Counted from the first letter of the stretch, positions 17,001-24,179 are shown. The stretch is DNA of 64,000 nucleotides from Vicinamibacterales bacterium (GCA_030680175.1 JAUXWO010000055.1:62001-126000), one strand, 5' to 3'. The notes: a model not told the origin generated them from the letters alone. Numbers and translations are program-made.

Positions 17001-17435
17001 GACCGCGGGGCGCAGCGGTGCATAGGGGAAGGGCCCGGACAGCCGGGCCTCGACGGTGCGCTCGCGGCCAGAGGCCTCGGCGAGCCGCGCGCGGTGGCCC
17101 TCCGGCGCCTGCCGGCGCACCCAGCCGTCGGTGGCGACCAGCATCGCGAGCGCCACGACCAGAATCGACCCGGCCAGCCCCCCGCCCGTCCATGCCGCCC
17201 CGAGCACGTGGCGCAGGTTGTCCAGCCGCGACGGGCTCTCGCCCACCGCCACCAGCTCCGTCCGCATCGCCGGCACCGCGTCCTGGGTGCGGACGACGTC
17301 CGCGATCAGACGGCGGCAGCGGTCGCACTCGGCCAGATGGTGGACCACCGCCTCGCGGGCGGCCGGGTCCAGGCCGGCGTCGAGATACGCAGAGAGCAGC
17401 TCGGGGTCAGGACAGTGGGTGTCTGGGTCCATCAT
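14040..17435 (-). CDS. Zinc anti-sigma domain-TPR-CHAT caspase-like protease fusion
   Basis: A 1131-residue protein. Residues 8-45 carry a zinc anti-sigma motif, H-x3-C-x2-C in VVHHLAECDRCRRL. A single membrane helix (GSILVVALAMLVAT) lies near 85-105. Residues 160-750 are TPR-like helical repeats. The C-terminal 300 residues are a CHAT domain with the predicted catalytic pair: His in HVAAHG near 977 and Cys in LASCDSGG near 1028. CHAT proteases are caspase relatives found in signalling and defence. The sigma factor gene lies 102 bases upstream and the Tat protein overlaps the stop. The central part (about 14.9-15.8 kb) has visibly lower third-position GC than its surroundings, which may mean a separately acquired TPR block. 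Confidence 0.88.
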   Translation of the reverse strand: MMDPDTHCPDPELLSAYLDAGLDPAAREAVVHHLAECDRCRRLIADVVRTQDAVPAMRTELVAVGESPSRLDNLRHVLGAAWTGGGLAGSILVVALAMLVATDGWVRRQAPEGHRARLAEASGRERTVEARLSGPFPYAPLRPAVRSVDGDTAVARPWMLVAAAGEIREAHHADLSAASQHATGVAALLVGEYHEAIRALTAAADIAPQDAAVLADLAAAYHERARLGGRPDDLPRALSAAERAIAADPSRAEAWFNRALAIAAIAPRDLAREAWQAYLAHESNPEWRAEAEGRLQALMPVGDPWPEVLARLQASPSQADVDAAVRQHTSRAREFLERDLFPAWATATLNRGDATTPLATARMLADAFARLTGDQLGRDVVVTIDRAEAAGGAAAQALAAAIDAYAAVSPGASVSPGRSPTSLLDARKGLRAAAVPLELRAAIDLASADYYRANYKDVEQTLAGIEVAARRQGYGDVLGQVLWLGGMAAFAQGRLGDAQFLYEQTLETVSAMGDAERMAGGALLLANLFYYIGDEPHAWQYRTLAASSLSGAEATRVRHGILLSAAGDMLTNGLPEAALVIQSAASQTGHSLGAAVEVEALAQRARIHHAVGQRGAASQDLRLATERLATLSDPVMRRRVETSVLAAEAELFGTADPPRAIAAATEARQRLDERRDRLGVAQLSVTLATAFLAQGMLNEAERHISAGIAAFDDERASMSSEGRISYSDRSWALFEQAIQLALARGDRNAAFNYGERGRARTVVEAHQWSGAEEVSLPGLAAAIPEGTAVLILNQFQDELVSWLVHRGSISAATVPVLRDRAVSLAAAYSNGITTGTGGTHASGELFDALIRPHLASLRGARLLVIVPDGPYSSLAFAGLHDRRRGRYLIEDMALTVAPSATVFVRATERAVARPGGRPSALIIGAPSTSTGARLAPLPGSRDEAAAIAAIYGSAELRAGVTATPDRLLDDGPGRDVVHVAAHGMTNAEYPMLSRLMLADAPGRPYSGAVFAREVAARDFSRTGLVVLASCDSGGGPSARGEGALSLARAFLAAGAPTVVSALGPLDDTLARQMFVEFHRAYARGASAAESLQQVQVQALQRTGRQPGPWARLAVFGASHTTPNDPHRGSLP

Positions 17436-17537
17436 CTTGGCAGCGCGGCCGGCGGCGGCCGGTGAATGCGCATACCTAATTAGACGGACATGATCTCAAA
17501 TCATGACACGCGATCTCTGTAAGTTGTTGATGTGAAA
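17436..17537 (-). promoter_or_regulatory. AT-rich gap with inverted repeat between sigma factor and CHAT gene
   Basis: This 102-base gap is much more AT-rich than the surrounding genes. It contains CATGAT (17489-17494) and ATCATG (17500-17505), a perfect six-base inverted repeat with a five-base spacer, plus TAATTAG and AAATTAGTTAAC stretches. It is a good candidate for an internal, possibly autoregulated, promoter of the CHAT gene. No standard -35/-10 pair can be assigned with confidence. Confidence 0.4.
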
Positions 17538-18362
17538 TTAGTTAACGGCGCGCTGCTGTACACTTCGCCAGCGGCCGCGCTTGAGCAGCGTGTCCACCGT
17601 GGAGGTGGGATGCCCGAGCAGGCCGGCGATGTCTTCGGGCGTGATGCCTTCGGCGAGCATCGATGCGCGGACGGTCTCGGTGGCCTGACCGAGCCGTCGG
17701 TAGACCGGCCGCACGTCCAGGCCGATGGCCCTGGCCACCTGCGGGGGCGTGAGGTCGTCCATGTAGCGCATCGCCATCAGGACCCGGTCGTTCGCCGTGA
17801 GCTTGGCGAGGGCCCGCTTGAGGGCGGTCTCCACCCGGTCCACCCGTTCGAGGTGTTCAGCCAGCGCCAGCCCTTCGTCGGGCGCGCCGCCCTCGGCGTG
17901 GCTGGTGGCCAGGGCCGCCTCATCGACGCGGAGCCGGGGCGTGCGCACGGGCAGTTCGTGCAGCAGGTCCCGGAGGGCTTCGCGTGACAGCGGCACGCGG
18001 TGCGTGCCCTGCATCACCTCGACGGCCTCGGGAAACGACATCCCCTCGCGCGTGATGAGCTCCTCGAGCAGCACGGCCGTGGGCCCGAGCCGCTCCGCCG
18101 TGGCCGAGGGCCGCCAGCGGCCCCACAGCGAATCCCGGAAGTCGAACAGCAGGTGGGTGACGACCGTGACGAGGTAGGTCTTCGGATGCGACCGCCCCTC
18201 GAAGCCGCGGAGCGCCCGGTAATCGTCTTCGACCAGCCGCAGCTTCACCACGCTGGCGAAGTCCTCGCCCTCGTCGGCAGAAAGGTGATGGCGCCAGGCG
18301 ACGTACTGGACCACCTCGTCGACCAGCGGGAGCAGGTCGACCAAGCGCTGACTCAACGGCAC
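17538..18362 (-). CDS. ECF-like RNA polymerase sigma factor
   Basis: A 274-residue protein. Residues 1-95 match sigma region 2 (FEGRSHPKTYLVTVVTHLLFDFRDSLWGRW). Residues 170-245 match region 4 with a helix-turn-helix (LTPPQVARAIGLDVRPVYRRLGQA). It is longer than a minimal ECF factor, with an extended linker and an extra tail ending GHPTSTVDTLLKRGRWRSV that resembles another HTH. The start is a GTG at 18362; a GACAAT hexamer lies nine bases upstream and there is no clear Shine-Dalgarno site. The next gene on the strand encodes an H-x3-C-x2-C anti-sigma domain, so the pair forms a sigma/anti-sigma module. Confidence 0.85.
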   Translation of the reverse strand: MPLSQRLVDLLPLVDEVVQYVAWRHHLSADEGEDFASVVKLRLVEDDYRALRGFEGRSHPKTYLVTVVTHLLFDFRDSLWGRWRPSATAERLGPTAVLLEELITREGMSFPEAVEVMQGTHRVPLSREALRDLLHELPVRTPRLRVDEAALATSHAEGGAPDEGLALAEHLERVDRVETALKRALAKLTANDRVLMAMRYMDDLTPPQVARAIGLDVRPVYRRLGQATETVRASMLAEGITPEDIAGLLGHPTSTVDTLLKRGRWRSVQQRAVN

Positions 18363-18384
18363 GGCGGGGTCATTGTCGCATGAG

Positions 18385-18855
18385 TTACCTCTTCTTCCGC
18401 CCCAGTCGCACGACGATGTCGAATTCGGCCTTGGTGACGGGCTGCACCGACAGCCGGCTGCCCTTCTGGACGACCTTCATCTGCTCAAGGCCGGTGGTCG
18501 ACTTGAGCGTCTCGAGCGGCACGACGCCGGGAAACCGCTCCACGAACCCGATGTCGACCATGTACCAGACGGGCTTCTCGCGGGTGCTGGCCTTGTCGAA
18601 GTAGTGGTGGCCCTTCGTCCAGGCGGTGTGATCGGGGTAGCCGTCCTGAACGATTTCGGCCAGGCCGGTGACGCCGGAGGGGTCGGCATTCGACGCGTAG
18701 AACAGGACGCCGTCCCCCACCTGCATGTCATCGCGCATGAAGTTGCGCGCCTGGTAATTGCGCACCCCCTCCCAGCTCGTCGTCTTATCCCGCGCGAGAT
18801 CGTCGATCGTGTACGCGTCGGGCTCGCACTTCATCAACCAGAACTTCCTCGCCAT
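18385..18855 (-). CDS. EVE domain protein
   Basis: A 156-residue single-domain protein with EVE hallmarks: FWLMKCEPDAYTIDDL at the start, WEGVRNYQARNFMRDDMQVG and GVLFYASNADPSGVTGLAEI. EVE is a PUA-like fold related to YTH domains and is thought to read modified bases in nucleic acid. The start at 18855 is supported by GGGAGG five bases upstream. The stop is only 22 bases before the sigma factor start on the same strand, so they may be cotranscribed. A functional link to the sigma/CHAT module is not demonstrated. Confidence 0.9.
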   Translation of the reverse strand: MARKFWLMKCEPDAYTIDDLARDKTTSWEGVRNYQARNFMRDDMQVGDGVLFYASNADPSGVTGLAEIVQDGYPDHTAWTKGHHYFDKASTREKPVWYMVDIGFVERFPGVVPLETLKSTTGLEQMKVVQKGSRLSVQPVTKAEFDIVVRLGRKKR

Positions 18856-18922
18856 GAACCTCCCAGGCTCGCAAGCAGCGATCGGCTTTCGGCTATCAGC
18901 GATCAGCAATCTTCCGATCTAT

Positions 18923-20071
18923 CTACTGCTTCCGATACGAGCTCACTGGAGGCAGATAGGCGCCCGTGCCGGGCGTCGGCACGGGGCCGGCGACGACGGG
19001 CAGGGTGAGCGTGCCGATCCCCTCGATGCTTGCCACGATCTCGTCGCCGGGCTTCAGGAACTGCGGCGCGCCGCGCACGGCGGAGCCCATGCCGACGCCG
19101 CCCGACGTGCCGTTGTTGACGACGTCGCCGGGGAAGAGCGTGATGATCGACGAGGCGTACTCGATCAGTTCGTAGACGGAGTGGATCATGTCGCCCGGCA
19201 GGCCTTCCTGCATCTGCTGGCCGCCGACGGTGAGCGTCTGGCGCAGCCGCTGCATCGGGTCGCCGTAGAACTCCTTCGGGACGATCCACGGCCCCATCGG
19301 GGCGAACGTGTCGTGGCCCTTGCCGACGAACCAGTCGGAGCCGGGCCGCGAATCCGGCGGGCGCCCGCCGCGATCCGAGATGTCCACCGTCACCATGTAG
19401 CCGAAGATGTGCTCGGCGGCCTGTGGCGCGGGGACGTACTTCGCCGCGCGGCCGATCACGATGCCGAGCTCCACTTCCCAGTCGATGCGGTCGCGGCCGT
19501 ACGGGATCACGACGGCCTCGCGGTTGCCGATGATCGCGCCTTCGGTGGGCTTCAGGAACAGGTACGGGATGCCGCGGCTGGCGCGCCGCGCTTCGGCCGC
19601 CTTGCGCTGCTCTTCGGGCGTGCCGCCTTCGTTCACGTGGCTGTAGAAGTTCACGGCCGCATTCAGCATCTTGCCGGGCATGAGCGGCGGCAGCGTGCGC
19701 ACGGCGCCCACCTCGCGCACGAATCCCGGGCGGCTGCCGCCTTCGAGCTGGCGGCGCGCCACGAGGTCCGCCACGATCTCGTACAGCCGGTGCTTCATCC
19801 CGTACTCGTACTGGCCGATCAGGTCCCGCATGGTTTCGGGCATCGGCAGCCGCGGATAGGCGGGGTTCCGCTCGAGCGCACGGTTGGCCGCGGCCAGATC
19901 CACGATCAGGGTGTCGTTGCGCACGACGAGGCCGATCCGCGCCTCGCCGTCGATCTCGAACGTGCCGAGCTTGAAGGGCTCGGTGCTGGTGGCGGCCGCG
20001 CCGGTCTGCGCCGCGGCAAGGGCCGGCAGCGCCAGCGTCAGGAGCATCAGGAAGAGCCAGGTGCGTCGCAT
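18923..20071 (-). CDS. Exported fumarylacetoacetate hydrolase (FAH) family protein
   Basis: A 382-residue protein with a clear signal peptide (LFLMLLTLALPALAAAQ). The FAH fold follows: NFYSHVNEGG, the metal-binding region DWEVELGIVIG, FGYMVTVDIS, KGHDTFAPMGPWIVP and the C-terminal GTSGGVGMG and LKPGDEIVASIEGIGTL. FAH enzymes cleave C-C bonds of or decarboxylate acylpyruvates, usually in the cytoplasm. A periplasmic location is unusual for the family. The ATG at 20071 is preferred over an upstream TTG at 20077. Substrate unknown. It lies on the same strand as the EVE gene, 67 bases away. Confidence 0.85.
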   Translation of the reverse strand: MRRTWLFLMLLTLALPALAAAQTGAAATSTEPFKLGTFEIDGEARIGLVVRNDTLIVDLAAANRALERNPAYPRLPMPETMRDLIGQYEYGMKHRLYEIVADLVARRQLEGGSRPGFVREVGAVRTLPPLMPGKMLNAAVNFYSHVNEGGTPEEQRKAAEARRASRGIPYLFLKPTEGAIIGNREAVVIPYGRDRIDWEVELGIVIGRAAKYVPAPQAAEHIFGYMVTVDISDRGGRPPDSRPGSDWFVGKGHDTFAPMGPWIVPKEFYGDPMQRLRQTLTVGGQQMQEGLPGDMIHSVYELIEYASSIITLFPGDVVNNGTSGGVGMGSAVRGAPQFLKPGDEIVASIEGIGTLTLPVVAGPVPTPGTGAYLPPVSSYRKQ

Positions 20072-20184
20072 GAGCAATCCCCAGGAATCTCGGGTGGACG
20101 GAGGGCGCGCGGGTGCGCGCCGCGGGCTAACTGTGACGCTGCCCTGTCGGCACTGTCAAGGCGCGTCCGGATTATCATGAATCC

Positions 20185-21165
20185 TTGTCCGCCCCCCTGC
20201 GCCTGGCGTTTCTCGGCTGCGGCTTCATCACCCGGGTGCACAGCCGCCACCTGAAGGCCCTGAAGGGCCACATCGCCCCGGCGTACGCGAGCCGCGACCG
20301 CGGCCGCGCCGACGACTACTGCCGCCGCTTCGGCGGGGCCGCCGCCTACGGCGACTACCGGGCCGCCATCCATGACCCCGCCGTCGATGCCGTGGTCATC
20401 GCCGTGCCGCCGCGCTATCACCTCGACCTCACGCTCGAGGCGCTGGCCGCCGGCAAGCACGTGCTCGTCGAGAAGCCGGCCTTCCCGCGGCTCACGGACT
20501 ACGAGGCCGTGCGCGAGGCGCGCGACCGCGCGGGCCGCGTCATCCTCGTCGGCGAGAACGATCACTACAAGCCGCTCGCCGTCACGCTGCGCCGGCTCAT
20601 GGCCGAGGGCGTGATTGGCGACATGGTGTTCGGCCACTTCACGACCATCGCGCATCGCCTGAAGACCGCCGACGACTGGCGCAACGACGAGGCGATGGCG
20701 GGGGGCGACGCCTTCTTCGAGGAGGGCATTCACTGGCTCCACGTGGCCGGCAGCCTCGGTCCGGCGATCGTCACGGCGCACGGGCACCGGCCCACGCCAT
20801 CGCCGGAGGGGCCAGACCGCCGCGCCAAGAGCATGCTCGTCGCCCTGCGCTACGACAACGGCGCCGTCGGTTCGCTGTACTACTCGCGCGAGATCCCGTC
20901 GCTCTTCAAGGGGCTGCGGCTCTCGAAGCTGTTCGGGCGGAAGGGCATCATCACCTTCGAGTCGAACGGCGTGTTCGTCCTCGCGCGCGGCCAGGGCTGG
21001 CCGCGGCTGATCTTCCCCGGCTTCCGCGACATCCGCGGCTACCAGGCGATGTACCGCGACTTCGCGGGTGCGATCCGCGAGGGCCGCGCGCCCGAGATGA
21101 GCCTCGAGCGCGCGATGGAGGATCAGCGCCTGATGGATCAGATCTATGCCACCGTCCACGGCTGA
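20185..21165 (+). CDS. Gfo/Idh/MocA family NAD(P)-dependent oxidoreductase
   Basis: A 326-residue protein starting with TTG at 20185. The Rossmann nucleotide site is LAFLGCGFITRVHSRHL. Next come AVVIAVPPRYHLDL and the family signature GKHVLVEKPAFP with the catalytic Lys. The C-terminal substrate domain includes GDAFFEEGIHWLHVAGS, in which the histidine fits the family's general base region. These enzymes oxidise or reduce sugars, inositols and related compounds. The gene overlaps the following GMC gene by 20 bases, the first link of a three-gene translationally coupled unit. Confidence 0.88.
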   Translation: MSAPLRLAFLGCGFITRVHSRHLKALKGHIAPAYASRDRGRADDYCRRFGGAAAYGDYRAAIHDPAVDAVVIAVPPRYHLDLTLEALAAGKHVLVEKPAFPRLTDYEAVREARDRAGRVILVGENDHYKPLAVTLRRLMAEGVIGDMVFGHFTTIAHRLKTADDWRNDEAMAGGDAFFEEGIHWLHVAGSLGPAIVTAHGHRPTPSPEGPDRRAKSMLVALRYDNGAVGSLYYSREIPSLFKGLRLSKLFGRKGIITFESNGVFVLARGQGWPRLIFPGFRDIRGYQAMYRDFAGAIREGRAPEMSLERAMEDQRLMDQIYATVHG

Positions 21166-22678
21166 CGCCGGACGCGTCCCGCACTACGACATCGTCATCA
21201 TCGGCACCGGCGCCGGCGGCGGGACGATGGCGCGGGCGCTGGCGGGGAGCGGGGCGCGGATCCTCGTCGTGGAGCGCGGGGAGGCGGTGCCGCGGGAGCC
21301 CGAGAACCGCAGCCCCGAGGCCGTCTGGAAGCACCTGCGCTACCGGGCGGACGAGCGGTGGCTCGACGCCGACGGCGCGGAGTTCCTGCCGTACACCCAC
21401 TACGGCGTCGGCGGGAACACGAAGTACTGGGGCAGCGTGCTCTACCGGCTGCGGCGCGAGGACTTCGGCGAAATCGAGCACGCCGAGGGCGTGTCGCCCG
21501 CGTGGCCGATCGACTACGACACGCTCGCGCCGTACTACGATCGGGCCGAGCGCATGTACCACGTGCACGGCCAGCACGGGCAGGACCCCACCGAGCCGCC
21601 TCGGGGACCGTATCCGTATCCGGCCGTGCCGCATGCCCCGCTGATGGCGGCGATCGTCGAGCAGCTCTCCGCGCAGGGGCTGCATCCCTCGCCGTTGCCG
21701 CTTGGCCTCATCCGTCCGGGCGAAGACGGCGGCTGCGTGCTCTGCAATACGTGCAATTCGTTTCCGTGCCACATGCGCGCGAAGAGCGATGCGGAGGTGT
21801 GCGGACTCGAGCCGGCGCTGGCGGCGCCGAACGTGGAGCTCTGGACCGGCGCGGACGCACGACGCCTCATCGCCGGCCCGTCCGGACGCACGGTCGAGGC
21901 CGTCGAGATCCTCCATCGCGGCGAGACCGTCCGCGTCGGGGCCTCGCGCGTCGTCGTCTCATGCGGCGCGGTGAATTCGGCGGCGCTGCTCCTGCGATCG
22001 GCCTGCGACACGCATCCGGCGGGGTTCGCGAATTCGTCGGGTCTCGTCGGCAAGCGCTACATGGCGCACCTGGCGACCATGATGCAGGGGTTTCATCCGT
22101 TCCGGCGGAACGACACGGTGTTCCAGAAGACGGTCGCCGTGAACGACTTCTATTTCCGCGGTCCGAACGCGCCGTATCCCCTGGGCCAGATCCAGTCGCA
22201 GGGCCGCACGCACGGCGTGATGGCGCAGACGGTCGCGCCGTGGATTCCGCTCTGGGCGTACGAGGCGTGGGTGGCGCGCGGCGTCGACTGGCTCGCGATC
22301 TCGGAGGACCTGCCGCGCGAGGACAACTTCGTCGCCCTCGACGCGGGCGGGCGCATCCGCCTGCACTACCGCCCGAACAACGTCGGGCCGCATCAGCAGC
22401 TCGTGAAGGAGGCGACGCGCATGCTGCATCGCCTGGGCTACTGGAAGGTGATGACGTACTCGCACCGCACGCGGAACACGACACACCAGTGCGGCACGGC
22501 GGTCTTCGGCACCGACCCGCGCCAGTCCGTGCTCGATCCCTTCTGCCGCACCCACGACGTCGAGAACCTGTTCGTCGTCGACGCCTCGTTCTTCCCCTCG
22601 TCAGCCGCCGTCAACCCCGGCCTGACCATCGTCGCGCAGGCGCTTCGCGCCGCCGATCATCTGCTGGAGACTGCATGA
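21146..22678 (+). CDS. GMC family FAD-dependent oxidoreductase
   Basis: A 510-residue protein. The FAD site IVIIGTGAGGGTMARAL lies near residues 16-32 and GGNTKYWGSVLYRLR is the GMC signature 1 region. At the C-terminus, NTTHQCGTAVFGTDP and VVDASFFPSSAAVNPGLTIVAQA contain the His/Asn pair typical of GMC active sites. A four-cysteine stretch CVLCNTCNSFPC near 195-206 is a feature of the gluconate/fructose-dehydrogenase-like branch and may bind a cluster or metal. It overlaps the Gfo/Idh gene upstream by 20 bases and the VOC gene downstream by four. Confidence 0.88.
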   Translation: MPPSTADAGRVPHYDIVIIGTGAGGGTMARALAGSGARILVVERGEAVPREPENRSPEAVWKHLRYRADERWLDADGAEFLPYTHYGVGGNTKYWGSVLYRLRREDFGEIEHAEGVSPAWPIDYDTLAPYYDRAERMYHVHGQHGQDPTEPPRGPYPYPAVPHAPLMAAIVEQLSAQGLHPSPLPLGLIRPGEDGGCVLCNTCNSFPCHMRAKSDAEVCGLEPALAAPNVELWTGADARRLIAGPSGRTVEAVEILHRGETVRVGASRVVVSCGAVNSAALLLRSACDTHPAGFANSSGLVGKRYMAHLATMMQGFHPFRRNDTVFQKTVAVNDFYFRGPNAPYPLGQIQSQGRTHGVMAQTVAPWIPLWAYEAWVARGVDWLAISEDLPREDNFVALDAGGRIRLHYRPNNVGPHQQLVKEATRMLHRLGYWKVMTYSHRTRNTTHQCGTAVFGTDPRQSVLDPFCRTHDVENLFVVDASFFPSSAAVNPGLTIVAQALRAADHLLETA

Positions 22679-23187
22679 AAGCCCGTTCGTTCAGCCACGT
22701 CGGCGTCACCGTCTCGGACTTCAATCGCGCGGTGAAGTTCTGGTGGGACGTGTTCGGCTGCCCGCTCGTCGGCGTCTCGGAAGCGCCGATCGATCGCGTG
22801 CAGGGCTTCTTCGGCGTCGACGCGCCGGACGGCACGTGCCGTATCGGCTGGATCCGCATTCCCGGCGGCGCGGTGATCGAGATCTTCCACTTCGAGCCGA
22901 AAGAGGGCGCCGAGCCGGTGCACTGGAACCGCGTGGGGCTGACGCACATCTGTCTGAACGTGCGCGGCATCCACAAGTGGCACGATCACCTGGTGGCGAA
23001 GGGCGTCGAGATCGTGAGCCCGCCCGAGCAGTCGCCCCGCGGGCACTGGCTGTTCTTCGTGAAGGACTTCGACGGCAACCTGATCGAGATCACCGACCTC
23101 GGACACATGTACTACGTGCTCGGCTGGCTCGGGCCGCTCGGAGGGTTCATCTTCAGGCGGGGGATGTATAGGAAGTACTACGAATAG
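22675..23187 (+). CDS. VOC superfamily (glyoxalase/dioxygenase-like) protein
   Basis: A 170-residue protein with two paired beta-alpha-beta modules: SFSHVGVTVSDFNRAVKFW with the first metal His, GAVIEIFHFEP, GLTHICLNVRGI with a second His, and DFDGNLIEITDL with the terminal Glu. This His/His/Glu pattern fits a metal-dependent vicinal-oxygen-chelate enzyme such as an epimerase, isomerase or dioxygenase. The ATG at 22675 overlaps the GMC stop. Together with the two upstream oxidoreductases it suggests oxidation and rearrangement of a sugar or cyclitol. The stop codon is the first base of a nine-base repeat tract. Confidence 0.85.
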   Translation: MKARSFSHVGVTVSDFNRAVKFWWDVFGCPLVGVSEAPIDRVQGFFGVDAPDGTCRIGWIRIPGGAVIEIFHFEPKEGAEPVHWNRVGLTHICLNVRGIHKWHDHLVAKGVEIVSPPEQSPRGHWLFFVKDFDGNLIEITDLGHMYYVLGWLGPLGGFIFRRGMYRKYYE

Positions 23188-23246
23188 GTGCCCAGGGTGC
23201 CCAGGGTGCCCGGGGTGCCCAAGGTGCCCAGGGTGCCCAAGGTGCC
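23187..23246 (+). repeat. Nine-base tandem repeat GGTGCCCAG, about 6.7 copies
   Basis: Perfect nine-base periodicity from 23187, with variants only in the last two bases (AG, GG or AA). It begins with the last base of the VOC stop codon and ends at the stop codon of the minus-strand thioredoxin gene, filling the whole convergent gap. The same unit in reverse complement fills 24021-24160 on the other side of the thioredoxin gene. Confidence 0.9.
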
Positions 23247-23720
23247 TCAGTGCTTTCGTGCCGTGGGGGCCTGGGCGATGAAGGCTTCGATGCGGTCGGC
23301 GGACATGACGCCTGCCGTGCGGGCGGCTTCGCGGCCGCCGGCGTAGACCGCCAGCGTCGGGATGGACTGGATCCCCAGTCGGGCCGCGAGATCGGACACG
23401 GCTTCGGTGTCGACCTTGACGACCAGCAGGCGGCCGGCGTTGGCACTCGCCACCTTCGCCACCTCGGGCGCGACCATGCGGCACGGCGCGCACCACGCCG
23501 CCCAGAAGTCGACGAGCACCGGCAGCGGCGACTGGCGCACCAGCGCATCGAAGTGCGCCGCGGTGGCCACGTCAACCGGCGTTGAGGGCGCGGGCAGATC
23601 CGTCTGGCACTTCGCGCACCGCGCGCGCGCACCCAACCGGGCATATGCCACCCGGTTCTGCGCCCCGCACGCCCCACACGCCATCACGATCCCCTTGTCG
23701 TCCGTCCTGAGGCCAGCCAT
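23247..23720 (-). CDS. trxC: Thioredoxin 2-like protein with N-terminal zinc ribbon
   Basis: A 157-residue protein. It starts with a four-cysteine zinc ribbon (CGACGAQNR and CAKCQTDLP) followed by a thioredoxin fold with active site WCAPC in VDFWAAWCAPCRMVAP. Downstream are KVDTEAVSDLAARLGIQSIPTL with the cis-proline. The zinc ribbon plus thioredoxin is the TrxC architecture; the active-site Gly of WCGPC is Ala here. TrxC reduces protein disulfides in the cytoplasm and is usually tied to oxidative stress. GGAGGG eight bases before the ATG at 23720 supports the start. The gene is flanked by inverted nine-base repeat tracts. Confidence 0.88.
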   Translation of the reverse strand: MAGLRTDDKGIVMACGACGAQNRVAYARLGARARCAKCQTDLPAPSTPVDVATAAHFDALVRQSPLPVLVDFWAAWCAPCRMVAPEVAKVASANAGRLLVVKVDTEAVSDLAARLGIQSIPTLAVYAGGREAARTAGVMSADRIEAFIAQAPTARKH

Positions 23721-23776
23721 ACACGCTCCCTCCTTCCATCCTACGCCTTCAGCACACCTCGGCACCTGATCCCGAT

Positions 23777-24008
23777 CGGCACTTGAGTTGCCGCCGCTCC
23801 GGCCTCCGGGAGCGCGCGCTCGCAACCTGCGCCTCCGTGCGCGCGCGCTTTCGTACTGACGCCCATCGCGCCGCGCCTACCCGGCCCCCCTTCGGCTGAG
23901 CCTACGGCGCCGGCGCTCGAAAGCGCACGCTCCCTGCGGCGCAGGTTGCGTACTGACGCCCATCGCGCCCCTCCCACGTCGGCCTCCGCGACGCCAACTC
24001 AAGTGCCG
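23777..24008. repeat. 232-base intergenic element bounded by 14-base inverted ends
   Basis: The ends CGGCACTTGAGTTG (23777-23790) and CAACTCAAGTGCCG (23995-24008) are perfect reverse complements. Inside, CGCAACCTGCGCC pairs with GGCGCAGGTTGCG and GCGCTTTCG pairs with CGAAAGCGC at equal spacing, giving nested imperfect palindromes. A 21-base direct repeat starting CGTACTGACGCCCATC occurs at 23852-23872 and 23949-23969, once after each inner arm. No credible gene is present. The left end also fits GGCAC-N5-TTGC, the sigma-54 -24/-12 pattern, which may be chance. The architecture resembles a mobile or repetitive element. Confidence 0.65.
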
Positions 24009-24020
24009 CTCGGGATGTGA

Positions 24021-24160
24021 GGCACCCCAGCACCCCGGCACCCAGCACCCGGGCACCCGGGCACCGTGGGCACCCCGGCACCGTGGGCACCCCGGGCACC
24101 CGGGGCACTCTGAGCACTCTGAGCGCCCTGAGCACCCTGAGCACCCTGAGCACCCCCGGT
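24021..24160 (-). repeat. Nine-base tandem repeat, reverse orientation of the 23187 tract
   Basis: About 15 imperfect units of GGGCACCCN/GAGCACCCT with nine-base spacing. The unit is the reverse complement of GGTGCCCAG found at 23187-23246. It ends eight bases before TACGAT and the start of the alpha/beta hydrolase. The two tracts could pair in single-stranded DNA or RNA around the thioredoxin gene. Confidence 0.8.
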
Positions 24161-24179
24161 ACCTTGATACGATCCCCTG

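Noticed and set aside
23187-23246. Possible CRISPR array in the nine-base repeats
   Set aside because: The units are directly adjacent with no spacers, and there are no cas genes. It is a simple tandem repeat.
23777-23791. Sigma-54 promoter in the left end of the inverted element
   Set aside because: The GGCAC-N5-TTGC match is good, but it points into a gene-free element and is part of the inverted end, so chance or element function is more likely than a promoter.
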